The notes beneath the pieces are model-generated. The model had not been told where the DNA came from. It did no database searches and was given only the letters and a program-made list of their open reading frames with translations. Position numbers and translations under genes: made by a program. Source: an uncultured Erysipelotrichaceae bacterium (GTDB taxonomy: Bacteria; Bacillota_I; Bacilli_A; Erysipelotrichales; Erysipelotrichaceae). From it: a stretch of DNA of 6,934 nucleotides. Numbering within the stretch: the first letter of the stretch is position 1; each line of letters begins with the position of its first letter. This document shows, piece by piece, positions 1-5,509 of the stretch. The stretch lies in NCBI GenBank assembly GCA_902795525.1, contig CADBLN010000187.1, forward strand, positions 1 to 6,934, in the 5' to 3' direction.

Positions 1-1976
1 CATTTTTGAGACGATAATACTGGGATAATAACAGTTTTATATTCGCTCCCTTGTGATTTATGAACTGTCATAGCATAACCTAAGGTTATATTTTTCAAGT
101 CTTGCTTATGATACTTGGCAACAGATCCGTTTTCCCATTCAACTGTCATTTCCATTCCCCAGTCTTCACTATCGTTGTCAATATTGGTAATTATACCTAT
201 ATCACCATTGGATGCGTCCTGAGTGTTCTTCCACATCATTACCCTATCACCTTCCCTGTAAGAAGTTGCACCAGAAGTGCAAGATACAGCTTGAGGATTC
301 ATCAGGTCCTGGATAATGTTGTTGAGCTCGTCTGACACGCAGCGGAACCTGCCGTTTTGAGTTCCACGCAAAGGTGTAATAAGAGCCACGTTTTCATGGC
401 CTTCTCTATTTGCGTAGTACTGGTAGGCACGCTTTATCATAGAAATTGCTTCCTCTTCGTTAGATACGACTGCATGGATTGTGTCGTCATCGTATTTGAA
501 GTTACTGATTCCTTTAATGACATTAATGCTGTTAGATACGATACTTTCACCTTCAGTTCTGAAGACCTCAGTAAGTTTGCTAACTGGTAGTGTTTCGGAT
601 TCGATAATATCCTTCAAACAACATCCAGCAGATACACTTGGAAGTTGGTTTATATCTCCTAAGAATATCAAATGGCAGTTCTTATCAATTGACCTTAAAA
701 GCATTTCCAATAGCAATGTATCAACCATAGATGTTTCATCAACAATAATCAATCCTGAATTAATTGTTGTTTGAGGAGTTGTTGTCCCTTCAAACAAACC
801 TAACCTTGAATGAATAGTATGTGCAGGCATTCCTGTAACCTCTGTAATCCTGCGTGCAGCCTTTCCTGTTGGAGCCAATAAAACAATATCGGCTTCAGGG
901 AAAATGGCTTTGTAGGCACTAATAATGGCGTTAGATACAGTAGTTTTGCCTGTTCCAGCACCACCAGTGATAACAGAAACTCTATTGGTCAAAGATTGAA
1001 TAACTGCCTCTTTTTGCTTATCCGATAAAGTGATGTTAAGGAAATCGACAATGCTTTTGAGCTTATTTTTCTTTTTGACGCCAATAGACTGCATTTCTAA
1101 TAGTTTTGAAGCGATATATCGTTCTGCTTCATAATACTTTGCTAGAAACATTTTATGACCTTTATTAATGATGTCGTGCGACTTAATTAAAGAAAAAATG
1201 GTATCAACAATTGCTTGTTTATTTACCACTTCTTTAGATATGCCATCATTAAGTTTTTCATAGGCTGCATCAATGAGATCCGCATCAATTGCGTAAGTAT
1301 CACCTATATTGCTAAATTCTCCTAAAGCTTCCAAGACACCTCCAGCAATTCTATCTGGTGAATCTAGTGAAAGCTTTAAATATCGAGCAATGGTGTCACA
1401 TGTTTTGAAACCTATTCCTTTCGTTTCCATAAGGTCAAATGGATTTTGTTCGATAATATCCATAGCTGAATAACCATAAGCGTCATTTAGCAAGGATATT
1501 TGTTTAGAAGTTAAGCCCATTGGCCCAAGCTTCTTGGTAAGTTCCTTTAGAGATGTTATTTGCTGGTATCCGTTAACTATAGTTTCATATTTATTTCGGT
1601 CCATGCCTTCAATCGAAAGCAATTGGGCAGGGTTGTTTTCAATTATTTTAAATATTTCAACCCCGTAAGTATCAACCATAGTGTTAATTACAGTTTTACC
1701 AACTCCCGCAAACTCATCTGATCTGAAGAAAGCTTTCAAGCCAGTATTTGACATTGCGAGTGCCATTTCGAAACTCGTGACATTAAATACACGCTTACCA
1801 TTTTCAACACTAGACTCCCCTTCAAAGAGATAGAATGTGTTGTTATTTGTTGGAATTCCTACACCCTTGCAGGTAACGAATTCTTTTGACGTGCCATTTA
1901 GACACAGGTAAATTCCAATGTGGAAGTCACCTTTTGTAAACACACTCTTATAGTGTTTAACAGTAATCCTTTCCAT
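1..1976 (-). CDS. recD2: RecD2-type SF1 DNA helicase, C-terminus cut off by window edge
   Basis: ATP-dependent 5'-3' DNA helicase of the RecD2 (RecD-like) family, acting on DNA in repair, recombination or replication without RecBC. No stop lies between the ATG at 1976 and base 1, so 658 codons are visible. The N-terminal third has helix-hairpin-helix-like segments, about residues 86-125 (FAGVGKT..) and 171-212 (ETKGIGFKTCD..), as in RecD2. Helicase motifs follow in order: Q-like LSDKQKEAV 317-325, Walker A GGAGTGKT 338-345, Walker B IIVDETSMVD with D413-E414, GDINQLPS 440-447, a YREGDRVM..NGDIG block, and TVHKSQGSEY 637-646. Only the last part, including the expected TRA(K/R)-type motif VI, lies outside. 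A strong AAGGAGG sits 5 bases before the ATG. The gene has its own promoter and a terminator-containing leader. RecD2 is also chromosomal, but these neighbours suggest a mobile-element copy. Confidence 0.93.
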   Translation of the reverse strand, partial: MERITVKHYKSVFTKGDFHIGIYLCLNGTSKEFVTCKGVGIPTNNNTFYLFEGESSVENGKRVFNVTSFEMALAMSNTGLKAFFRSDEFAGVGKTVINTMVDTYGVEIFKIIENNPAQLLSIEGMDRNKYETIVNGYQQITSLKELTKKLGPMGLTSKQISLLNDAYGYSAMDIIEQNPFDLMETKGIGFKTCDTIARYLKLSLDSPDRIAGGVLEALGEFSNIGDTYAIDADLIDAAYEKLNDGISKEVVNKQAIVDTIFSLIKSHDIINKGHKMFLAKYYEAERYIASKLLEMQSIGVKKKNKLKSIVDFLNITLSDKQKEAVIQSLTNRVSVITGGAGTGKTTVSNAIISAYKAIFPEADIVLLAPTGKAARRITEVTGMPAHTIHSRLGLFEGTTTPQTTINSGLIIVDETSMVDTLLLEMLLRSIDKNCHLIFLGDINQLPSVSAGCCLKDIIESETLPVSKLTEVFRTEGESIVSNSINVIKGISNFKYDDDTIHAVVSNEEEAISMIKRAYQYYANREGHENVALITPLRGTQNGRFRCVSDELNNIIQDLMNPQAVSCTSGATSYREGDRVMMWKNTQDASNGDIGIITNIDNDSEDWGMEMTVEWENGSVAKYHKQDLKNITLGYAMTVHKSQGSEYKTVIIPVLSSQK

Positions 1977-2004
1977 TTTTGCCTCCTTTTTGTGAACCAA
2001 GCAT

Positions 2005-2027
2005 AAAAAAAGCAACTTACGCTGCTT
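2005..2027 (-). terminator. Intrinsic terminator inside the recD2 leader (attenuator candidate)
   Basis: On the minus strand AAGCAGC-GTAA-GTTGCTT forms a 7-bp hairpin with one G.U pair, running directly into seven T. It lies after the recD2 promoter and before the ribosome binding site, so it would end transcripts before the gene. It is not the terminator of the upstream gene, which has its own at 2109-2137. Flanking bases 2038-2045 (AACCAAAG on the minus strand) and 1995-2001 (CTTGGTT) are complementary and bracket the hairpin. The sequence shows the hairpin and T-run; regulated read-through is inferred. Confidence 0.72.
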
Positions 2028-2057
2028 AAAGAATATACTTTGGTTACAATTATCAAT

Positions 2058-2088
2058 CTGTTATTTATTTACGAGTTTATTATAACAT
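2058..2088. repeat. Inverted-repeat operator candidate at the recD2 promoter
   Basis: CTGTTA (2058-2063) and TAACAT (2083-2088) are inverted copies 19 bases apart, with TGTTA/TAACA perfect. Read another way, TGTTAT (2059-2064) and ATAACA (2082-2087) are perfect 6-base arms. The site runs from the -10 to about +15, so a bound protein would block initiation. It resembles sites at 4631-4662 and 5438-5467 but has one extra spacer base. Part of the right arm is explained by the extended -10 itself. Confidence 0.42.
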
Positions 2089-2107
2089 GATAAATATATA
2101 GCTACAA
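2079..2107 (-). promoter_or_regulatory. recD2 promoter, extended -10
   Basis: On the minus strand a perfect TATAAT (2084-2079) is preceded by TG one base upstream, giving an extended -10 (TGTTATAAT). A weak -35, TTGTAG (2107-2102), lies 17 bases further up. It begins directly after the T-run of the preceding terminator. The predicted start near 2072 gives a leader of about 95 bases containing a terminator hairpin. One arm of an inverted repeat (2083-2088) overlaps the -10. Confidence 0.65.
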
Positions 2108-2108
2108 T

Positions 2109-2137
2109 AAAAAAAGAGGTCGCATTAAAGCAACCTC
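2109..2137 (-). terminator. Terminator after the amidotransferase gene
   Basis: On the minus strand GAGGTTGC-TTTAAT-GCGACCTC forms an 8-bp stem with one G.U pair, followed by seven T. It begins seven bases after the TAA of the amidotransferase gene. It closes the amidoligase-amidotransferase unit and separates it from recD2. Confidence 0.9.
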
Positions 2138-2143
2138 TCCATT

Positions 2144-3214
2144 TTAGCAAAATAAATCACCATCTTCCTTATTCCAGATTTCGTATTCTTGCCAGTAATA
2201 GCCGTCCCACTCAATTTCAAACACTCTATCGTTATTTACATCCATAGTGTATTGTATGGCAGCAGTTCTACTTTTGAAGTATTCGTTGTCATTTTGTGGA
2301 TCACTATCGGATACTGAAACGTAGTGTGTAGAGAATTCGTCATAACCCCAATAGTCATCTTCAAAATATCTACGAGAAATAACATTGTTATTATGTTCTT
2401 TCTTTTCGATAGTATATAGATAATCATCATTGTAATAATTATCACTATCTAACTTTCGGCATGACTCTTCGATATAAGACATAACTTGAGTGAATTCAAT
2501 GTCGCTTAGCTTTATCTCTCCTGTGTAATTTCTCCAAATAACATCTAACAAATCACGATATATTTTTTGAAGATCTTGTTTAGGAGTGTAGATAGCTGGC
2601 GAAACTGGTTTTAAATCAGGCGTCCAATAACTCTTAGGGGTAATGTATCTATAACCTTTATAAGTTGTGTTTGAATAATAGCAACCATTATCCTCAATAA
2701 AGTCGCCTATTAAGGTATAACCTTCATTAGACAAGAATGCAAGCTTATTGGTACCGATTTTGCTTTTAATTAAATCAATTGTAGTCTTGTTTCTTAGGAA
2801 ATTATGAGGTAAGTTTCTCAAATATTTGATAAATACTTGAGTATCGCTTATTTTGTCATTTCCTACAAAGCCATAAGAATCTAAGATGCCGTTATGTGCC
2901 AAGCCTAACTCAACATTATCACTTGTTTTGTTTTTGGTCCAGACGGAGAAAGGATGACAATTATATTCATCCTTTAATCCTGATGTTCCAATTCTAAAAT
3001 GCAACACAACATCTGTTTTCTTTAACCAGTCTTCTTGAGCATGGATGTAGTCAATAAACTTATCTACATTGAAGAATCCCTTTTCGATATGAACCTTTTT
3101 GTTTGGAGTAACGAACATAATACCTGCACCATCACTATTTCTACGATACATTTCTTTAATTGTTTCGTCAGAAATCATTGGCATATTTTTAGGTTTAACA
3201 GCAATAATACACAT
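2144..3214 (-). CDS. Class II glutamine amidotransferase (Ntn-hydrolase fold)
   Basis: Predicted to hydrolyse glutamine and deliver ammonia to a partner enzyme. Residues 1-200 match the class II (GAT-II) domain. Cys2 becomes the N-terminal nucleophile once Met1 is removed. Other marks are SDGAGIMF 27-34, the Arg74 loop HFRIGT 72-77, CHPF 86-89, the oxyanion Asn108-Gly109 in AHNGIL, SDT 123-125 and a KLAF strand 157-160. All the expected catalytic elements are visible. There is no sugar-isomerase, asparagine-synthetase or PurF synthase domain. Instead residues 205-356 form an unrecognised, very acidic, Tyr/Asp-rich tail. The ATG shares one base (TAATG) with the amidoligase stop, and GAGGTGA lies 6 bases upstream inside that gene. 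This implies translational coupling and a joint reaction. A strong terminator follows. The fold is secure; the substrate of the pair is unknown. Confidence 0.87.
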   Translation of the reverse strand: MCIIAVKPKNMPMISDETIKEMYRRNSDGAGIMFVTPNKKVHIEKGFFNVDKFIDYIHAQEDWLKKTDVVLHFRIGTSGLKDEYNCHPFSVWTKNKTSDNVELGLAHNGILDSYGFVGNDKISDTQVFIKYLRNLPHNFLRNKTTIDLIKSKIGTNKLAFLSNEGYTLIGDFIEDNGCYYSNTTYKGYRYITPKSYWTPDLKPVSPAIYTPKQDLQKIYRDLLDVIWRNYTGEIKLSDIEFTQVMSYIEESCRKLDSDNYYNDDYLYTIEKKEHNNNVISRRYFEDDYWGYDEFSTHYVSVSDSDPQNDNEYFKSRTAAIQYTMDVNNDRVFEIEWDGYYWQEYEIWNKEDGDLFC

Positions 3215-4461
3215 TATCTGTCACCTCTTGAAGCCATTTGTCTGCACAAAGGATACAAACGGTCTGCTTCAACACTATTTCCGCTTAACAGTGCTTCTCT
3301 TAACATCTCTAACAATTCTTCGTGAGAATGTTCAATGAATGAATATAGGTCAACATCAACATACTCAAATCTACCTATCATACTTAGCATTTTCGAGATG
3401 TAAATATTATCCACCATAAGATGTCTAGGATTAAAAACGGTCAGCTCTGGATTGTTGCAAAAATCAACAAGCTTTAATAACAACTCAATTGTTCCATACA
3501 GAATTTCAACTGATAGTGTGCTTTCGAATATCCTGATTTCAATTGTGTTTGAGTGTTGTTGATTGACAGCTACACCATGTCCTGTTTGATAGCGAATCAT
3601 AGAGTCGATTACTGCTTCTCTATCTGCACAGTGGTGGTATTCGCAATAACTTGTATCACTTCTACGAGCTATTGTGTACCAGAAGTTTCTTAAATCTCTG
3701 TGATTAACCAAAAAATAAAACTTCTGTAAAGAAGTTTCATTTAAAAATGCGTTACGGTTAATATGGATATGAAGTCCTGCAGATTGATTTGTTATTGCAC
3801 CTGCAGCTGCGAAATCGCCTAACATTCTTTTAACTAAAGGTTTCACTTTTTTGAGCATGTTCCAAGTAAAGATGTGAGAATCGAATTCTACACCATTAAC
3901 AGAACCATCTCTTTCTAAGTGTCCTAAACGAATATCAGTATTTTCGCTATAGATTTCAAGATTTCTTTGAGTTCCACTTGCTTGAACAGTTTCAATTTCG
4001 AACCCTATTGTCACGGAATCATCCTCTGTGATTATATCCTCATCTTTTAAGATGCCGATACGAGTGTAGATTCTATCACCGAAACCATACTCATGAACTT
4101 CTCTTAGATTATGCCTTGCATCAACCTCATTAATTCTGCTGAGTTGTTCTGACGAGAAGTATGGTAGTACGTTGTCAGTGGTAGAAGTAGATTGAGAGAT
4201 GTTTAATGTTGTTTGATAACGCTCATTAAACTCTGCCTCTGTAATCCATTCACGAGTTTCTCTATCACGGACTATTCTTTCGAAATTAGCGTTCATGTAC
4301 CATCCCTCAACTCTGTTGTAAAGAATTTCTCCATAACCTTCTTGAAGTTGAACACTCCAACGCTTGCAGCTACCTAATGCAGCTATTTTTGCCTTGATGA
4401 CAATATCGGAATAAATCGATTCATTCCTTTTACAATAATTGTACATTTCTCTTGCTTTCAT
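3214..4461 (-). CDS. Amidoligase-family (COOH-NH2 ligase) enzyme, glutamine-synthetase-like fold
   Basis: A 415-residue protein with the signature of the putative amidoligase family, ATP-dependent ligases that join an amine or ammonia to a carboxylate. The core motifs appear in order: GFEIET 153-158 (Glu155 and Glu157, probable metal ligands), ERDGSVNGVEF 183-193, AGLHIHINR 228-236 (His231, His233) and NTIEIRIFEST 305-315. Residues 1-150 are an extension I do not recognise. The helical C-terminus is rich in Leu/Glu. I chose ATG 4461 because GGGGAGGG ends 3 bases before it. The longer in-frame start, TTG at 4518, has no ribosome binding site and lies inside the leader, just after a terminator T-run. 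The next gene, a glutamine amidotransferase, overlaps by one base and probably supplies ammonia. The substrate could be a peptide, cell-wall precursor, protein or small metabolite; nothing here decides. Confidence 0.85.
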   Translation of the reverse strand: MKAREMYNYCKRNESIYSDIVIKAKIAALGSCKRWSVQLQEGYGEILYNRVEGWYMNANFERIVRDRETREWITEAEFNERYQTTLNISQSTSTTDNVLPYFSSEQLSRINEVDARHNLREVHEYGFGDRIYTRIGILKDEDIITEDDSVTIGFEIETVQASGTQRNLEIYSENTDIRLGHLERDGSVNGVEFDSHIFTWNMLKKVKPLVKRMLGDFAAAGAITNQSAGLHIHINRNAFLNETSLQKFYFLVNHRDLRNFWYTIARRSDTSYCEYHHCADREAVIDSMIRYQTGHGVAVNQQHSNTIEIRIFESTLSVEILYGTIELLLKLVDFCNNPELTVFNPRHLMVDNIYISKMLSMIGRFEYVDVDLYSFIEHSHEELLEMLREALLSGNSVEADRLYPLCRQMASRGDR

Positions 4462-4498
4462 AAGCCCTCCCCTGCAGGTGTCTATGTTTTCCTGCTCG

Positions 4499-4621
4499 AA
4501 CAGATTTGCTCGTCCCAACGCAAAAAAAGCCGTTGGGATTTCAAACGGAGAGCAAACGCCAAACTTTAGGTCTTATATCGCTTCAATCTGTTTGTTCCAA
4601 CGGCTTAATATACTTACGTTG
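4499..4621 (-). promoter_or_regulatory. Attenuator-like leader with four alternating complementary segments
   Basis: In transcript order the leader holds CAACG (4621-4617), CGUUG (4602-4598, in the arm AAGCCGUUGG), CAACG (4535-4531, in UCCCAACGGCUU) and CGUUG (4520-4516, in CGUUGGGA). Pair 2:3 is a 10-bp terminator stem. Pair 1:2 (5 bp, 14-base loop) would act as antiterminator. Pair 3:4 (UCCCAACG/CGUUGGGA, 8 bp) would hold the U-run in its loop. Two further post-terminator blocks complement the terminator loop: GAGCAAA 4511-4505 with UUUGCUC 4556-4550, and AAUCUGUU 4506-4499 with AACAGAUU 4592-4585. I see no T-box or familiar riboswitch signature. The pairings are visible; the regulatory role and signal are inferred. 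Confidence 0.6.
4522..4606 (-). terminator. Strong intrinsic terminator in the amidoligase leader
   Basis: On the minus strand the arm AAGCCGTTGG (4606-4597) pairs perfectly over 10 bp with CCAACGGCTT (4536-4527), and the T-run (4528-4522) follows. The 60-base loop is much larger than in an ordinary terminator. It can extend the stem through CAAAC/GUUUG, past a bulge. The T-run ends about 60 bases before the amidoligase ATG, so termination here would switch the operon off. Confidence 0.8.
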
Positions 4622-4630
4622 TTTTACAAA

Positions 4631-4662
4631 TATGTTATTCTGTACAACTATATATTAACATA
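4631..4662. repeat. Inverted-repeat operator candidate at the amidoligase promoter
   Basis: TATGTTA (4631-4637) and TAACATA (4656-4662) are perfect 7-base inverted arms around an 18-base spacer. The right arm overlaps the predicted extended -10 and the left arm falls around +9 to +14, suiting repression. The site at 5438-5467 in front of the regulator gene has the same 18-base spacer and nearly the same arms. Confidence 0.52.
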
Positions 4663-4681
4663 GACGATTTTAGCTTTGCAA
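4652..4681 (-). promoter_or_regulatory. Candidate promoter of the amidoligase operon
   Basis: On the minus strand TTGCAA (4681-4676) is followed after 18 bases by TAATAT (4657-4652). A TG one base upstream makes an extended -10 (TGTTAATAT). Each hexamer matches the consensus at four positions, so the site is modest. It gains weight because ATGTTA overlaps the -10 in exactly the register seen at the recD2 promoter. The predicted start near 4645 places all four attenuator segments in the transcript. Confidence 0.45.
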
Positions 4682-4699
4682 CACTAAGGAAAAGCAAAC

Positions 4700-4722
4700 A
4701 AAAAAAGAGGTGTTTAACCTCT
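4700..4722 (-). terminator. Terminator after the regulator gene
   Basis: On the minus strand AGAGGT-TAAAC-ACCTCT forms a 6-bp stem running into a T-run of about seven bases. It starts three bases after the TAA of the helix-turn-helix gene and separates it from the amidoligase operon promoter. Confidence 0.87.
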
Positions 4723-4725
4723 CGA

Positions 4726-5400
4726 TTAGAATAAATACCCTGCTATAGAAGATTGTTGCTGACTTGCTAGCTTATTAATATGCAAGGATAGATTTAACAT
4801 TGTTGTTATAAGATTGTCTGGTCTATCAATTCTGTTGTATATATCATATACACTTGCTATTGCCACTAACCGATCATCAGCTATCATGTGCATCATTTTG
4901 TCGTAAGCTTTTTTAAAGTTCTCTCTGAATAATCCATTAATTGCATCATCTTCCAAATCTACTACAAGATTGTAAATATCGAAGTCATCGTTATTCGACA
5001 TGATATTATCTCTATAATCTAGTTCTGACAATATAGTTGCATATAGATAATTGATGATCCAGCTCTTTAATGTTTCTTCATTATGCTTGTCGAATTTAAA
5101 GTCCTTCAGAATGTCTTCAATAAATAGTTGCACTTCTTCGTTTGATTGAAGATTAATAAATCTTTCGTTTACATTACTCATATTTGCTCTTGTCATATAA
5201 TTGATATCAATATTATCCATTAATATATTTATGTCTATATCTAATTCTCTAGCTATGTCTTTAAACATATCTGGTCTAGGAATGTTCTTATTTTTCTCCC
5301 ATTTAGATATAGTTGTTCTTTCAACACACAACTTACTTGCTAGTTGTTCTTGTGTTAAATTCATTTGTTCTCTTTTTATCTTGATAATATTTCCGATCAT
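4726..5400 (-). CDS. XRE/Cro-type helix-turn-helix transcriptional regulator
   Basis: A 224-residue DNA-binding protein. Residues 4-62 form a typical XRE/Cro/lambda-repressor HTH domain: the first helices contain REQMNLTQEQLASKL, the recognition helix region is CVERTTISKWEKNKNIP 25-41, and the closing helix is MFKDIARELDIDINIL. The remaining 160 residues are acidic and mostly helical by appearance. I see no S24 peptidase, cupin or TPR signature, so the effector domain is unrecognised. The ATG follows AAAGGAG by 8 bases. Wide inverted repeats lie in its own promoter region and at the amidoligase and recD2 promoters. It is therefore the natural candidate to bind them, as autoregulator and as controller of the neighbours. 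That role is inferred; the HTH fold is clear. Confidence 0.92.
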   Translation of the reverse strand: MIGNIIKIKREQMNLTQEQLASKLCVERTTISKWEKNKNIPRPDMFKDIARELDIDINILMDNIDINYMTRANMSNVNERFINLQSNEEVQLFIEDILKDFKFDKHNEETLKSWIINYLYATILSELDYRDNIMSNNDDFDIYNLVVDLEDDAINGLFRENFKKAYDKMMHMIADDRLVAIASVYDIYNRIDRPDNLITTMLNLSLHINKLASQQQSSIAGYLF

Positions 5401-5416
5401 ATAGCTTTCTCCTTTG

Positions 5417-5444
5417 ACTATATTTCATCATTAAAAGATGTGAA
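5417..5444 (-). promoter_or_regulatory. Weakly supported promoter of the regulator gene
   Basis: On the minus strand TTCACA (5444-5439) and TATAGT (5422-5417), 16 bases apart, each match the consensus at five of six positions. The predicted start near 5410 would fall inside the ribosome binding site (5415-5409), which is a problem. An alternative -10, TTTAAT (5435-5430), keeps the ribosome binding site but has only a poor -35 (TTTAAA, 19 bases away). A promoter is expected here because a terminator lies directly upstream, but its exact position is open. Confidence 0.33.
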
Positions 5445-5467
5445 AATAAAGGGATTTAAAATCACAT
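5438..5467. repeat. Inverted-repeat operator candidate upstream of the regulator gene
   Basis: ATGTGA (5438-5443) and TCACAT (5462-5467) are perfect 6-base inverted arms with an 18-base spacer, the same spacing as at 4631-4662. The arm nearer the gene overlaps the possible -35 TTCACA. This fits autoregulation by the HTH protein. Half-site centres are 24 bases apart, wide for a single XRE dimer, so two dimers or a large dimer would be needed. Confidence 0.48.
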
Positions 5468-5471
5468 ATAG

Positions 5472-5495
5472 AAAAAAGAGGCTGTTTTGCCTCTT
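5472..5495 (-). terminator. Terminator after the methyltransferase gene
   Basis: On the minus strand AAGAGGC-AAAACA-GCCTCTT forms a perfect 7-bp stem whose 3' arm runs into a row of six T. It begins 14 bases after the TAA of the methyltransferase gene. Confidence 0.88.
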
Positions 5496-5509
5496 GTTGT
5501 ACCTGTTTT

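Noticed and set aside
102..774. Plus-strand open frames at 102-335, 357-590 and 481-774
   Set aside because: They lie antisense inside the intact recD2 frame, with no recognisable domains.
3035..3338. Plus-strand frames across the amidotransferase/amidoligase junction
   Set aside because: Antisense to two well-supported genes; the sequences look like random hydrophobic and polar mixtures without family signatures.
3214..4518. Longer amidoligase frame beginning at TTG 4518
   Set aside because: It has no ribosome binding site, follows a terminator T-run by a few bases and lies in the complementary leader strand. ATG 4461 has a strong GGGGAGGG.
4480..4559. Small leader peptide frame starting at TTG 4559 on the minus strand (about 26 codons)
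   Set aside because: There is no ribosome binding site, it reads through the terminator stem and T-run, and the amino-acid order shows no regulatory run of codons.
4480..4620. T-box, SAM, glutamine or preQ1-type riboswitch in the amidoligase leader
   Set aside because: I found no T-box core (AGGGUGGNACCGCG type) and no other conserved riboswitch core by eye. Only the alternating complementary segments are supported.
4618..4648. GTTGT (4618-4622) and ACAAC (4644-4648) as a separate operator
   Set aside because: Only 5-base arms in AT-rich DNA with no counterpart at the other promoters. The CAACG part is better explained as attenuator segment 1.
5438..5467. CRP-type site suggested by TGTGA...TCACA
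   Set aside because: A CRP site needs a 6-base spacer; here it is about 20 bases between the TGTGA and TCACA words. The identical 18-base layout at 4632-4661 points to a different regulator.
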